Source of the DNA: Hoeflea sp038900095
Lineage (GTDB): Bacteria > Pseudomonadota > Alphaproteobacteria > Rhizobiales > Rhizobiaceae
Length of the DNA stretch: 64,000 bases
Assembly: GCF_038900095.1 (NCBI RefSeq)
Contig: NZ_JBBMQQ010000013.1
Location: 1 to 64,000 of the forward strand
Direction of reading: 5' to 3'
Shown: positions 36,660 through 45,903 of the stretch, piece after piece
Layout: every line of letters starts with the position of its first letter
Numbering within the stretch: position 1 is the first letter of the stretch
Position numbers and translations under genes: made by a program
The notes under the pieces: generated by a model
Database searches by the model: none
What the model was told of the DNA's origin: nothing
The model's input: the letters and a program-made list of their open reading frames with translations, nothing else

Positions 36660-37949
36660 ATGAGTTCGACCATAACGGGACGGACACAAGCGGCATTTGC
36701 GGATGTTCTCGCAGGTAAGGGCCGACGTGGCGCATGGCTGTTCGCCGGGCCGGCTGTCGTTGCCTCGGTTGCCTATATGGACCCTGGCAACTACGCCACC
36801 AACATTCAGGCCGGCGCCGGCTATGGCTATGGATTGCTATGGGTGGTTCTGGTTGCCAACCTGATTGCGATGTTGTTTCAGGCGCTTTCGGCCCGGCTTG
36901 GGATTGTTACCGGACGAAACCTTGCCGAGTTGTGCCGGGAGCATTTTCCGGCACCCGTTGTCTGGATAATGTGGATCGTCAGTGAAATCGCCGCCATGGC
37001 CACCGATCTCGCCGAATTTCTCGGTGGTGCGATAGGGCTTTCGCTGCTGTTTGGTATGCCGCTGATGGCCGGCATGGTGGTCACCGCGATCGTCACCTAC
37101 GGTATTTTGCTATTCGAGGCGCGGGGGTTCAGAACCATGGAGCTGATCATCGGGGCCCTCGTCTCCATCATCGGCCTGAGCTTTATCATCGAGATCTTCA
37201 TTGCGCCGATTGCGTGGGGAGATGCTGTTCACGGCATGGTGACGCCGCAGCTGGCAGATATCAATGCGCTGACCATTGCCGTGGGGATTATCGGTGCGAC
37301 GGTCATGCCGCATGCAATCTACCTTCATTCGGGTCTGACGCAGGATCGGGTGGCCATCCCCGATCAGGCTGCGCGCCGCAAGGTCGTGCACTTTTCCAAT
37401 GTCGAAGTCGTGCTGGCGCTTGCGGTTGCAGGCATGGTCAACATGGCGATGGTGATGATGGCCGCGAGCGCATTCCATGCCGGCCACAGCGAAGTGGCTG
37501 AAATCGAGACCGCCTATCACCTGCTCACTCCGTTGCTCGGAGGTGCAGCAGCCAGCGTTTTTCTCGTCTCGCTGATTGCGTCGGGCGTCTCGAGTTCGGT
37601 GGTTGGCACGATGGCCGGACAGATGATCATGCAGGGCTTTACCACCTGGCGCCTGCCGGTCTGGTTCCGCAGGCTGGTGACCATGATCCCGGCTTTCGTG
37701 GTCGTGGCGCTGGGCGTCAATGCGACCAGCGCGCTGGTGATGAGCCAGGTGGTGCTCAGCATCGCGCTGCCGGTTCCGATGGTGGCTTTGATCCTGTTTG
37801 CTGGTCGCAAGGATATCATGGGAGAGTTTGCGACCGGGCCTCTGCTGCGCCTATTGGCAATTCTCGGAGCGACGATCGTGCTGCTGCTGAACTTCGTGCT
37901 TTTGGCGCAGGTTTTCGGCATCGACCTGCCGGGTTTCGCGACAGGCTAA
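36660..37949 (+). CDS. mntH: NRAMP-family Mn(II)/proton symporter MntH
   Basis: A 429-residue inner-membrane transporter with 11 predicted membrane segments. The metal-site motif of TM1, MDPGNYATN (near residue 40), and the TM6 motif MPHAIYLHSGL (near residue 219) are intact, as required for Mn(II) import coupled to protons. TAAGGATG just overlaps a good ribosome site with the start. Divergent from mntR, from whose product it is presumably regulated. Confidence 0.95.
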   Translation: MSSTITGRTQAAFADVLAGKGRRGAWLFAGPAVVASVAYMDPGNYATNIQAGAGYGYGLLWVVLVANLIAMLFQALSARLGIVTGRNLAELCREHFPAPVVWIMWIVSEIAAMATDLAEFLGGAIGLSLLFGMPLMAGMVVTAIVTYGILLFEARGFRTMELIIGALVSIIGLSFIIEIFIAPIAWGDAVHGMVTPQLADINALTIAVGIIGATVMPHAIYLHSGLTQDRVAIPDQAARRKVVHFSNVEVVLALAVAGMVNMAMVMMAASAFHAGHSEVAEIETAYHLLTPLLGGAAASVFLVSLIASGVSSSVVGTMAGQMIMQGFTTWRLPVWFRRLVTMIPAFVVVALGVNATSALVMSQVVLSIALPVPMVALILFAGRKDIMGEFATGPLLRLLAILGATIVLLLNFVLLAQVFGIDLPGFATG

Positions 37950-38005
37950 CAGGGCTGCCCAGCGGAAACTCCGCTGCCGCAGTGTCCCAGGCCGGACAGG
38001 CCGTG

Positions 38006-38743
38006 TCAGCCGTAAAGCCGCAACGGTTCAGGGCTCGCGACGCCCTCTTCCCCGGCAAGCGGCTTGCGCACGAACCAGAGCGGCTTTTGTCCGCCGTCGA
38101 GCCGTTCCGGCTTGACCGGCTGACTTGAAAAGAACTCGTCCACCGCGCGCGAGGCACCGGGCCATTTCGGTTCGGCGTAGTCATCGAACACCACAATGCC
38201 GCCCGGGACCAGTTGGTCGTAAAGCACATCGAGGCAGTCGAGATGCGATTTATAGATGTCGCAATCGATGAACATGAAGCAGTATTGGCGCACCGGCATC
38301 TTGGGCAAGGTGTCGGAAAAGAAGCCCTTCACCACGTGCCCGTTGACGCCATAGGCGTCGAAATAGGCAATCAGCCGCTCGGGCACGTCGGATGCGTGCC
38401 TGAACTTTCGCCGGATCTTGAACCGGAAGCGGAACAGGCCGAGGTCGGCGTCGAGTATCCGGTCAGACGGAAACCCTTCGAAGCTGTCGCAGGCGAAAAG
38501 CGCCTTTGAGGGCGCCAAATCATGCATCCTGCGGCCCATTAGCCGCGTGGTGCTGCCACGGTAAACCCCGCATTCGATAACATCGCCTTCAAGCTTCAGG
38601 CTCTCTTCGAGAAGTTCGATCAGCGGGCTCTGACGGCAGTCGGCATCGAGCCTGCGCCAGTAATCGGCGCGGCCTGCTTCTGTCTCCATTTCCCTGGCGA
38701 TCATGTCGTCGAGGCGGATCCGTAGCCGGTCAACCCGCTTCAT
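38006..38743 (-). CDS. TylF/MycF-type SAM methyltransferase
   Basis: A 245-residue class I methyltransferase of the TylF/MycF/NovP family (sugar or phenolic O-methyltransferases). Key segments: EGDVIECGVYRGSTTRLM (SAM-binding, near residues 52-69), CDSFEGFP, FMFIDCDIYKSHLDCLD (metal-binding acidic residues) and GGIVVFDDYAEPKWPGA. Family members usually act on deoxysugars in polysaccharides or natural products. A glycosyltransferase of the LPS type lies divergently 420 bases away, so a surface-polysaccharide role is plausible but not shown. Confidence 0.83.
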   Translation of the reverse strand: MKRVDRLRIRLDDMIAREMETEAGRADYWRRLDADCRQSPLIELLEESLKLEGDVIECGVYRGSTTRLMGRRMHDLAPSKALFACDSFEGFPSDRILDADLGLFRFRFKIRRKFRHASDVPERLIAYFDAYGVNGHVVKGFFSDTLPKMPVRQYCFMFIDCDIYKSHLDCLDVLYDQLVPGGIVVFDDYAEPKWPGASRAVDEFFSSQPVKPERLDGGQKPLWFVRKPLAGEEGVASPEPLRLYG

Positions 38744-39162
38744 GGCCGTCTCGCGGCTGGTGCAGACCAGTCTCCAGGCTGCCGGTTGTTTTGCAAATGC
38801 TGCACGAACTCAAACCTTCACATCGCTTTCATGGACTTGCAGCAGACGCAGCGGATTGGTTCCGTGCTGGATCGCATACATCAGGACACCCCAGAGTGGC
38901 TGTTTATGGTTAATTATCTTTTAAATACAGACAGTCAGCCGACGGAATCCGGCCTGTGAAACGCGCAGGCGGGAGATGCCCGTGCATCGATTGCGCACAA
39001 ACCGTCGATAACCCGGCCACTGCCCTAGCCCTCGTTGCCTGATTTTGATATTTCACCCTTGAACTCCCGGGGGGCGGGATTGAGCTTGGGTCCTGAATTC
39101 AGGCGAGGGGACAATCGGCGGGTTGCTTGAAAGAGTTGGCAGCTCCGGGACAAGGCTTGGCA
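38744..39162. other. Intergenic region methyltransferase / glycosyltransferase
   Basis: 419 bases between divergent genes. It contains an AT-rich stretch at 38905-38930, the 10-base palindrome CTGAATTCAG near 39092-39101, and a 42-codon open frame (38831-38959) without a ribosome site. Nothing is firm enough to call a gene. Confidence 0.5.
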
Positions 39163-39933
39163 ATGCACAGTGAAAAGCCATTCAAGACATACCTGATCAA
39201 TCTTGATCGGGCGGTCGATCGCTTCAGGTTCATGGATACGCAGCTTCGCGATATCGGGATCGACTATGAACGCATCGCGGCCGTCGACCGGATGAAGATC
39301 GATGCATCCGTTTCCGAATTTGATGCCACCGGTTACAGGCTGCTGCATGGCCGCGCTTTCCACGATGGCGAGATTGCCTGTTATCTCAGCCATATCGCCT
39401 GCCTGCGTGCCTTCCTTGCCAGCTCTGCCGATCACGCATTGATCCTGGAGGATGATTGCCGGCTTCCCGCCGATCTTTCGGCCATTGTCCATGCTGCCAT
39501 CGCCAATGGCGGCGAATGGGATATCTTAAGGCTGTCGACGGTGAATTCCGGGATCCGGATCCCGTACCGCAAATTCGATGAGACCCATTCCTTCGCCATC
39601 GCCCTGACGCGCGAGAAGGGTGCCGGCGGTTACGTGGTCAACCGCCGCTGCGCCGAGGTTTTCCTCAAGCGGCTGCTGCCGATACGTGTCGCCTGGGACA
39701 TCGCGTTCGACATCGAATACCTGATGGGGCTGCGATCCGTCTTCGTCGAGCCGGTGCCGATTGACCAGAACACCGGCATGGAAACCCAGATCCAGTTCAC
39801 GGCCAAGCGCGTCAAGCTTTCGCCCGTCCGTTACCTGACGGTCTTCCCCTATCGTGCCCATCTCGAGATCAACCGGTTTTTCCGCCGTGGCCTGCGGTTG
39901 CTTGGCAAGAAACTCGGCCGAAACACAGGTTGA
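39163..39933 (+). CDS. Glycosyltransferase family 25 protein
   Basis: A 256-residue family-25 (LPS biosynthesis type) glycosyltransferase. Typical segments: TYLINLDRAVDRFRFM at the N-terminus, YERIAAVD, the conserved GEIACYLSHIACLRAFL block and the DHALILEDDCRLP metal-binding motif, with GGYVVNRRCAEVFLKRL near residue 165. It probably adds galactose or another hexose to a lipooligosaccharide or surface glycan in the cytoplasm. The ATG at 39163 is preferred; an upstream TTG (39127) is in frame. The C-terminus is strongly basic. Convergent with olsB. Confidence 0.85.
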   Translation: MHSEKPFKTYLINLDRAVDRFRFMDTQLRDIGIDYERIAAVDRMKIDASVSEFDATGYRLLHGRAFHDGEIACYLSHIACLRAFLASSADHALILEDDCRLPADLSAIVHAAIANGGEWDILRLSTVNSGIRIPYRKFDETHSFAIALTREKGAGGYVVNRRCAEVFLKRLLPIRVAWDIAFDIEYLMGLRSVFVEPVPIDQNTGMETQIQFTAKRVKLSPVRYLTVFPYRAHLEINRFFRRGLRLLGKKLGRNTG

Positions 39934-39995
39934 GGCCATCACCGGTTGAAGGTGGTCGCCTCAAGCGTTGCTCTCCGTGAGACGCAGCCGGCTGC

Positions 39996-40865
39996 TCAGG
40001 CGGCAAACCGCGAGGCGTCGGCGCCGTAGTGATTGATATAGCGGCCGTTGATCTGCTTGACCGGCAGGATTACCAGCACGTCGGTGGTTCCGAAGGCCGG
40101 GTCAACCACCGCTTCTTCCGAAACCAGCGCACCGATCCGCAAATAGCCTTTGACCAGCGGCGGCATCGCCGCAAGTGCAGCCCGCGGATTGATCGCCTCG
40201 ACCGGCATCATGTCTATCGACAGGCCACGCCCGGCAACGGCCCTGACGGCCCAGTCGTCACTGGCCGCGGCGGTCTGGTTGAGAAACGACAGCGCCAGTG
40301 CATGCGCATATGGCTGGTTGCCGGGAAACGAGGCGCACCCGAACATCACGTCGATGCCATGGGCAAGCGCATAGGCCCAGTTGCCCTGCCACAGCGCTTC
40401 CAGTGTGCGGCGGGTGCGGTAGCTGCTCAGCACGCAGGACCGGCCGAGTTCAAGGAACCGCTTGTCCGGATTGCGCGCGGCCAGATCGACCACGTCGAAT
40501 TCGCTTTGCGAATAGAACCCGTCATGGCGGGCGGCGACTTCCTGCCTGAGCAGCCGGTAGGTGCCGACGATCTGCTCTTCGACATCGCCCGTCAGCGCGG
40601 TGTCGAGCACCAGAAGGTGATCGCAATAGCGGTCTATGCTGTCGAAATCGCGTTTCAGCTGCATGGCGTCTTCGGGAAGGCGGGCGCCCATTTCCTCGAC
40701 GAACACCCGGTAGCGCAGCGCCTGCGCAGCCTCGACTTCGCTGCGCGTGGCGGCAAGCCGCACTTCCAGTGATCCGATGCGGCCGAGAACCTGGCTTGCC
40801 GGCTTGTAGTCGGCAAACTCAGCGAGGAATGGTTTGGACAGGGGCCGATGCACGTGTGTTTCCAT
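39996..40865 (-). CDS. olsB: L-ornithine N(alpha)-acyltransferase OlsB-like
   Basis: A 289-residue GNAT-fold acyltransferase similar to rhizobial OlsB, which transfers a 3-hydroxyacyl group from acyl carrier protein to ornithine to form lyso-ornithine lipid, a phosphorus-free membrane lipid made under phosphate limitation. Visible: EAAQALRYRVFVEEMGA, a RDFDSIDRYCDHLLVLD block, VGTYRLLRQEVA (acyl-donor binding) and FLELGRSCVLSSYRTRR. The ATG at 40865 has GGGAG upstream. No olsA lies adjacent. The acceptor is inferred by family. Confidence 0.85.
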   Translation of the reverse strand: METHVHRPLSKPFLAEFADYKPASQVLGRIGSLEVRLAATRSEVEAAQALRYRVFVEEMGARLPEDAMQLKRDFDSIDRYCDHLLVLDTALTGDVEEQIVGTYRLLRQEVAARHDGFYSQSEFDVVDLAARNPDKRFLELGRSCVLSSYRTRRTLEALWQGNWAYALAHGIDVMFGCASFPGNQPYAHALALSFLNQTAAASDDWAVRAVAGRGLSIDMMPVEAINPRAALAAMPPLVKGYLRIGALVSEEAVVDPAFGTTDVLVILPVKQINGRYINHYGADASRFAA

Positions 40866-41045
40866 GGTAATCTCCCGCTTGGTGATGTCGGGGTTCAACC
40901 ACGATTCTGCGACATCCGAGTGACATTTGCCATCCCGCATGTGGTAATTTGGGGGTGATTTTGTGTCCGGGACACAGTGGCCCCGCCGGTGCCGCCCGCA
41001 TTGCGCTGCGAAACAGGCCCGGCTTCGCACTCCGGACGGCGGACA

Positions 41046-43385
41046 TCACCCCGTTGCGCGCAATCTCTTTCCGGCGGTCATCGTCACCAGTTGCAGAAGC
41101 CACTCCGGATCGACCGGTTTCTCTGCATGTCCGTCAGCCCCGGCAGCCAGCAGGTCGTCGCGGGTCGAGGCCTGGCCATCGGCGGTCAGCACGATGATCG
41201 GCAGACGGGCGAGCTGGCCCGCGGCTTCCTCTGCGCGGATCTTCTCGATGGCGCTGCGTCCATCGAGTTCCGGCATCGACAAATCGGTGATGACCAGATC
41301 GTAGCTTGCCACGCCGCCGGCTCGGTCCATCGCCTGGGTGACGAGCTCGCGGCCGTTGACCACAACGCTCACACGGTGGCCCTGACGGGCGAGGTTGGTG
41401 CGCACCACGAGCGCATTGACCGGGTCGTCCTCGGCAAGAAGGATGTCCAGCGTCGGATTGTCGGAAGAGCGTTCCAGCATCACCGGCCTCGGTTTGCTGT
41501 ACAGCCGGTCACGATCCTCGCGGTCGTCGCGCCGGGTCAGCACATTGATCAGCGAGGCCCTGCGCACCGGCCGCACCAGCCAGGCGTTGGCGCCGTGGCC
41601 GGAATGGCTTTCCAGGTCGCGGCTGTCTTCCGGTGCGATCACCAGTGTGCGTTCGATCCCGGCCGGCAATTCCGTCGGTGCCGCCGCCAGCAGGCTGTCT
41701 GCACGGTCGGCAAGCCTGCGGTCGACCACGATGTCGCTGAGCTCTGCACCGGAGCGGTACAGGCGGGTCAATGCCGCGATCATGCTGTCCGCGTCATCGG
41801 CGGATTCCGCGATGCCGCCGAGATCCCGGATGGTCCACAAAAGCGCGGTCGAGACCGGGCCGCGCGGCGCGATCACCAGCACGGCGCGGTCGGCCAGCGG
41901 GCCGCGCACCGGCGGACCGTTTTCCGGGACCGCCAGTTCCTTGACCGGCACGGTGAAGCGAAAGGTGCTGCCCTGGCCGGCTGCCGACGTCACGCCGATT
42001 TCCCCGCCGAGCGCCTCGACGATGCGGGCTGAAATGGATAGCCCCAGGCCGGCCCCGCCATGCTTGCGGGTGGGGCCGTTGCTGGCGCGTTCGAATTCGC
42101 CGAAAATACGCGCCTGGTCGGCTTCCTTCAGCCCCGGGCCGGTGTCGGAAACGATGAAGGCCAGTTGCCCGTCTTCGCGCGTCACCTCGATCAGCACGCC
42201 GCCGGTCTCGGTGAACTTGATGGCGTTGCCGACAAGGTTGAACAGCACCTGTCTCAACCGGCCGATATCGGAGGTGATCTCGCGCGGCGCCTCGGGTGCG
42301 ATATGGACCGCGATCTCGATGCCTTTTTCATGGGCACGCGAGGCCATCAGTTCCGAAACCCCATTGACCAAATCGTCGAGATTGCCCTTCTCATGCCGCA
42401 GGTGCAGCCGGCCCGCTTCGATCGACGTCACATCGAGCAGATCCTCGATCAGCGCCAGCAGCGCCATGCCGGATTCGCTCGCAGTCTTCAGATAGCTTGC
42501 CTGTTCCGGCGTTGTCTGGGTTTGCTCGAGCAGATGTGTCATGCCGAGAATGCCGTTGAGCGGTGTGCGGATTTCATGGCTGACGGTGGCCAGGAAACGC
42601 GATTTGGCGTGGTTGGCAGCTTCCGCCTTCTCGCGCGAATCCACCAGTTCGGCCTCGGTGCGTCTTGCAGCGGTGATGTTGCGGCCAATGCATTGCCGGG
42701 TCAGCGCGCCGGAGACGGGATCGCGGGCCGTGGTTTCGTGCCAGGTCCAGATCGTTTGTTCGCAGCCTTCGCCAAGCAGCAGCTCGGGCGCACCGCTGTC
42801 GGTGGCTTCCACCGGTTCGATGCCGGCCATGGCGAGCGTCAGGCCAACCGGATTGTCAAACCCTGTCGCCGATCTGAATGTTTCGTTGGCATAGATGATC
42901 TGGCCGTTGAGACCGCAGACAACCACCATGTCGCCCAAGGCATCAAATAGGCTGGCAAGCTGGTCGGAAAACTCGCCCAGTTCCCATCGCCGGTCGATCT
43001 CGTGTTCGGAATACCCGCTCGTATGCGGTTTGGGATGTGCAGGGCCTGCCGCCGCCGGGCTGCGGAACGAACGCCGCAGCAGGGGGGCCGCCGCGAAGAT
43101 GGCAATGCCTGCGACCGAGGCCATCAGCAGCGCCGGTGCGTTGAAGGCCACGGAGACCGCCGCCGCGGTCAGCGCGGTGGCAACCGCGAACAATGGCCGC
43201 GCGGCAGACAATGGCTGCGAGGCGGATTGAACAGAGCTCTCCTGTGCCCGCTCCCTGTCCACGAAAACGTCGGGAACCGGGTATCTCTCCACCGGATCGG
43301 CGTGCAGCGTGCCCGAAGGTGCCGCCGTCTGATCGCTCAGGGCTTGCTGGAGGGTTTGTTGAAGTCGAAGCGGTTCTGTCATCAT
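41046..43385 (-). CDS. Hybrid sensor histidine kinase/response regulator
   Basis: A 779-residue hybrid kinase. Two membrane segments (about residues 64-104), a PAS domain (about 145-240), HisKA with the phospho-accepting H270 in TVSHEIRTPLNGILGMTHLL, an HATPase domain (NLVGNAIKFT, SDTGPGL, GGAGLGLSISARIVEALGG), a degenerate receiver-like segment (about 505-625, with VLVIAPRGP lacking the acidic pair), and a C-terminal true receiver (ILLAEDDPVNALVV, ITDLSMPELDG with the phospho-accepting Asp, EKPVDP). The periplasmic loop is very short, so signals are probably cytoplasmic or membrane-related. No dedicated regulator lies next to it. The gene follows the AcuI-like gene by 69 bases on the same strand. 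Confidence 0.92.
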   Translation of the reverse strand: MMTEPLRLQQTLQQALSDQTAAPSGTLHADPVERYPVPDVFVDRERAQESSVQSASQPLSAARPLFAVATALTAAAVSVAFNAPALLMASVAGIAIFAAAPLLRRSFRSPAAAGPAHPKPHTSGYSEHEIDRRWELGEFSDQLASLFDALGDMVVVCGLNGQIIYANETFRSATGFDNPVGLTLAMAGIEPVEATDSGAPELLLGEGCEQTIWTWHETTARDPVSGALTRQCIGRNITAARRTEAELVDSREKAEAANHAKSRFLATVSHEIRTPLNGILGMTHLLEQTQTTPEQASYLKTASESGMALLALIEDLLDVTSIEAGRLHLRHEKGNLDDLVNGVSELMASRAHEKGIEIAVHIAPEAPREITSDIGRLRQVLFNLVGNAIKFTETGGVLIEVTREDGQLAFIVSDTGPGLKEADQARIFGEFERASNGPTRKHGGAGLGLSISARIVEALGGEIGVTSAAGQGSTFRFTVPVKELAVPENGPPVRGPLADRAVLVIAPRGPVSTALLWTIRDLGGIAESADDADSMIAALTRLYRSGAELSDIVVDRRLADRADSLLAAAPTELPAGIERTLVIAPEDSRDLESHSGHGANAWLVRPVRRASLINVLTRRDDREDRDRLYSKPRPVMLERSSDNPTLDILLAEDDPVNALVVRTNLARQGHRVSVVVNGRELVTQAMDRAGGVASYDLVITDLSMPELDGRSAIEKIRAEEAAGQLARLPIIVLTADGQASTRDDLLAAGADGHAEKPVDPEWLLQLVTMTAGKRLRATG

Positions 43386-43454
43386 GGACCCGTGATACCA
43401 CGGGCCCCGTGAGCAAAGACTTCAGCGAAAATGTCAAATTTTAGCGATTGCGCA

Positions 43455-44453
43455 TCAGGCCTTTTTCAGGTCGACAACCACCCGTCCACGGACCTTGCCG
43501 TCGATGATCGAATGGGCCGCGTCGATGATGCCGTCAAAGCCGATTTCGGTCGACAGCGCCTCGAGCTTGCCGAGATCGAGATCCGTGACCAGGCGCGACC
43601 AGGCTTCCTGTCTCAGCGCCAGCGGCGCCATGACGGAATCGATGCCAAGCAGCGATACGCCGCGCAGGATGAACGGCGCCACCGATGTCGGCAGATCCAT
43701 GCCCTGAGCCAGGCCGCAGGCAGTCACCGCACCGCCATAGGAGGTCATCGACAGGACGTTGGCCAGCGTGTGGCTGCCCACGGCATCCACCGCACCGGCC
43801 CAGCGCTCCTTGGCAAGCGGCTTGGCCGGACCCGAGAGTTCATCGCGGTGGATGACTTCGGAAGCGCCCAGGCTTTTGAGGAAATCGGCTTCCTCGGTGC
43901 GCCCGGTCGAGGCGATGACTTCGTAGCCGAGCTTGCCCAGCACGGCGATTGCCACGGTGCCGACGCCGCCATTGGCGCCGGTGACCACCACGGGACCACG
44001 TCCGGGGGTGATGCCGTGGCGCTCGAGCGCCATCACCGACAGCATGGCTGTGTAACCTGCAGTACCGATCGCCATCGCCGAGCGGCCATCCATGCCTTCG
44101 GGCATCGGGATCAGCCAATCGCCCTTCAGCCGCGCATAGGCGGCATAGGTGCCTGTGTGCACCTCGCCGACACCGAAGCCGTTGAGGATCACCTTGTCGC
44201 CGGCCTTGAAGCGTTCGTTTTCGGAGCTGACCACCGTGCCGGCACAGTCGATGCCCGGAACCATCGGCCAGCGCCGCACCACCGGTCCCTTGCCGGTGAT
44301 CGCCAGGCCGTCCTTGTAGTTGACGGTGGTCCAATCGACCTCGACGACCACGTCGCCTTCCATCAGATCATCAAGGCCGAGCTCGGTTACATTGACCGAC
44401 ATAACCTTGTTTTCGTCACGGGTGAGCAGAATGCCCTTGAAACGGTCTTGCAT
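43455..44453 (-). CDS. acuI: AcuI/YhdH-type acryloyl-CoA reductase-like oxidoreductase
   Basis: A 332-residue zinc-free medium-chain dehydrogenase/reductase. It matches the AcuI/YhdH group by the start MQDRFKGILLTRD, VNYKDGLAITGKGPVVRRWP with VPGIDCAGTV, the nucleotide-binding VVTGANGGVGTVAIAVLGKLGYEV and the VEVDWTTVNYKD pattern. Such enzymes reduce acryloyl-CoA to propionyl-CoA with NADPH, detoxifying acrylate, including that from DMSP breakdown in marine bacteria. A strong AGAGGAG site precedes the ATG. No DMSP genes are nearby. Confidence 0.88.
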   Translation of the reverse strand: MQDRFKGILLTRDENKVMSVNVTELGLDDLMEGDVVVEVDWTTVNYKDGLAITGKGPVVRRWPMVPGIDCAGTVVSSENERFKAGDKVILNGFGVGEVHTGTYAAYARLKGDWLIPMPEGMDGRSAMAIGTAGYTAMLSVMALERHGITPGRGPVVVTGANGGVGTVAIAVLGKLGYEVIASTGRTEEADFLKSLGASEVIHRDELSGPAKPLAKERWAGAVDAVGSHTLANVLSMTSYGGAVTACGLAQGMDLPTSVAPFILRGVSLLGIDSVMAPLALRQEAWSRLVTDLDLGKLEALSTEIGFDGIIDAAHSIIDGKVRGRVVVDLKKA

Positions 44454-44530
44454 GGAAACTCCTCTACTGATGTTGATTCAGACTGGCCCGCCCGGCCCTC
44501 AAGATCAAGGGCCGCACGCGGGGTGGATTT

Positions 44531-45040
44531 TCAGGTTGGCTTTTTCCGCTCGTTCACGGTTGCAATCACCTCGTCGAGCACGATCAGGCCTGCACCGATG
44601 CTGATGAAGCTGTCGGCCAGGTTGAAGACCGCAAACGACCAGTTCTCGGTGTGAAACAGGATATAGTCGACCACATGGCCATAGACCGCCCGGTCGATCA
44701 GGTTGCCGAGCGCCCCGCCGATGATCAGCGCATAGCCCAGGTGGGCAATGCCGCGCCCTGCCGGTGTGCGCCACCACAGGTAAAGCACGAACACGATCAC
44801 CAGCGCCGTCAGCGCCAGCAGCGCCGTATCGGGCAATCCGCCCAGCATCGAAAACGCGATCCCCTCGTTCCAGGTCCGGTAGAGCGCGAACATCGGCATT
44901 ACCGGTACCAGTTCGTGAAACGGCAGCCGCGTTTCGACCAGCCACTTGATTCCCTGGTCCAGCGCCACGGCGCCGCCGACAAGCCAGGCCATGGGGATGA
45001 TCCGGCTCAGCGCGGATGGTTTGGGCAGGCTCTGGTTCAT
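44531..45040 (-). CDS. lspA: Lipoprotein signal peptidase (signal peptidase II)
   Basis: A 169-residue aspartic protease with four membrane segments that removes signal peptides of diacylated prolipoproteins. The catalytic aspartates lie in GNLIDRAVYGHVVDYI and FNLADSFISIGAGLIVLD; DQGIKWLV and NEGIAFSM are also conserved. The start overlaps the stop of the upstream RNA methyltransferase gene by 4 bases, so translation is coupled. Confidence 0.95.
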   Translation of the reverse strand: MNQSLPKPSALSRIIPMAWLVGGAVALDQGIKWLVETRLPFHELVPVMPMFALYRTWNEGIAFSMLGGLPDTALLALTALVIVFVLYLWWRTPAGRGIAHLGYALIIGGALGNLIDRAVYGHVVDYILFHTENWSFAVFNLADSFISIGAGLIVLDEVIATVNERKKPT

Positions 45041-45903
45041 GCGCCGGGCTCGCCAAGTTCGAGCAGGTGCCTGCGCGCCTCGAACAGCATCACCCCGGTG
45101 GCAATCGCCAGGTTGAGCGAATCCGCCCGGCCGGTCTGCGGGATGCGGGCAAGCTTGCCACAGGCCTTGGCCAGCGTATCGGGCAGGCCTTGTTGCTCAT
45201 TGCCCATCAGCAGCACCACCGGCTGGCCCTTGTAGCCGATGGTCCGGTAGTCGACGCTGCCCTTGAGGTGACTGCCAACCACCAGCGCGGAGGATTTCTT
45301 CGACCAGCTCAGGAACTCGGATTCCGTGGCCCGCACCAGAGGAACCGCGAACACCGATCCCATGGTGGCGCGCACGGTTTCCATCGAGAACGGATCGACC
45401 GTTTCGCCGATCAGGATCACGCCAGATGCGCCGGCAGCGTCGGCAGTGCGGATGATGGTGCCCAGGTTGCCCGGATCGCGGACCCGGTCGAGCGCAATCC
45501 AGGTGTCGTCCCTGGTCGGCGTTATGCCGCCAAGCGGCGCCAGTTTCTGGTCGAAGACCGCAATAACCGCCTGCGGATTGTCACGCCGCGTGATCGCGGT
45601 CAGCACCTTTTCGCTGACTTCCAGCACCAGCCCTCCACGTGCCACCGTCAGCGCCGCGATCTTCTCGACCTGTTCCTTGCCGCGCTGGTTCTTGGCGTAG
45701 ATCAGCGTCCGGATGGCCCAGCCGAGGTCGATTGCGTCGATCACCAGCTTCAGCCCTTCGGCGAGAAACGTACCGGTCTCGTCGCGGTGCTTCTTCATCG
45801 ACAGCGCGCGGATGTCCTTGATCACCGGATTGGAAAGGCTGGTGATCTCCTTGACCTGTCCGACCCTTGCCGTGCCGCTTCCCGGATTGTTGTCGTCACT
45901 CAT
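45037..45903 (-). CDS. TrmH/SpoU family RNA 2'-O-methyltransferase
   Basis: A 288-residue SPOUT methyltransferase. N-terminal RNA-binding substrate domain (ITSLSNPVIKDIRALSMKKH), then the knotted catalytic domain with ALDRVRDPGNLGTIIRTADA, LMGNEQQGLPD and RADSLNLAIATGVMLFEARR, the three SpoU motifs. Target (23S rRNA or tRNA) cannot be assigned from sequence; it is TsnR/RlmB-like. Start at 45903 forms an ATGA overlap with the upstream gene; downstream it overlaps lspA in the same way. Confidence 0.9.
   Translation of the reverse strand: MSDDNNPGSGTARVGQVKEITSLSNPVIKDIRALSMKKHRDETGTFLAEGLKLVIDAIDLGWAIRTLIYAKNQRGKEQVEKIAALTVARGGLVLEVSEKVLTAITRRDNPQAVIAVFDQKLAPLGGITPTRDDTWIALDRVRDPGNLGTIIRTADAAGASGVILIGETVDPFSMETVRATMGSVFAVPLVRATESEFLSWSKKSSALVVGSHLKGSVDYRTIGYKGQPVVLLMGNEQQGLPDTLAKACGKLARIPQTGRADSLNLAIATGVMLFEARRHLLELGEPGA

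Noticed and set aside
38831..38959. 42-codon open frame (start MDLQQTQRIG)
   Set aside because: No Shine-Dalgarno, another frame is equally open, no known family; left as unproven.
43431..44654. 407-codon plus-strand frame antisense to acuI
   Set aside because: Mirror of a well-supported gene with no domain content of its own.
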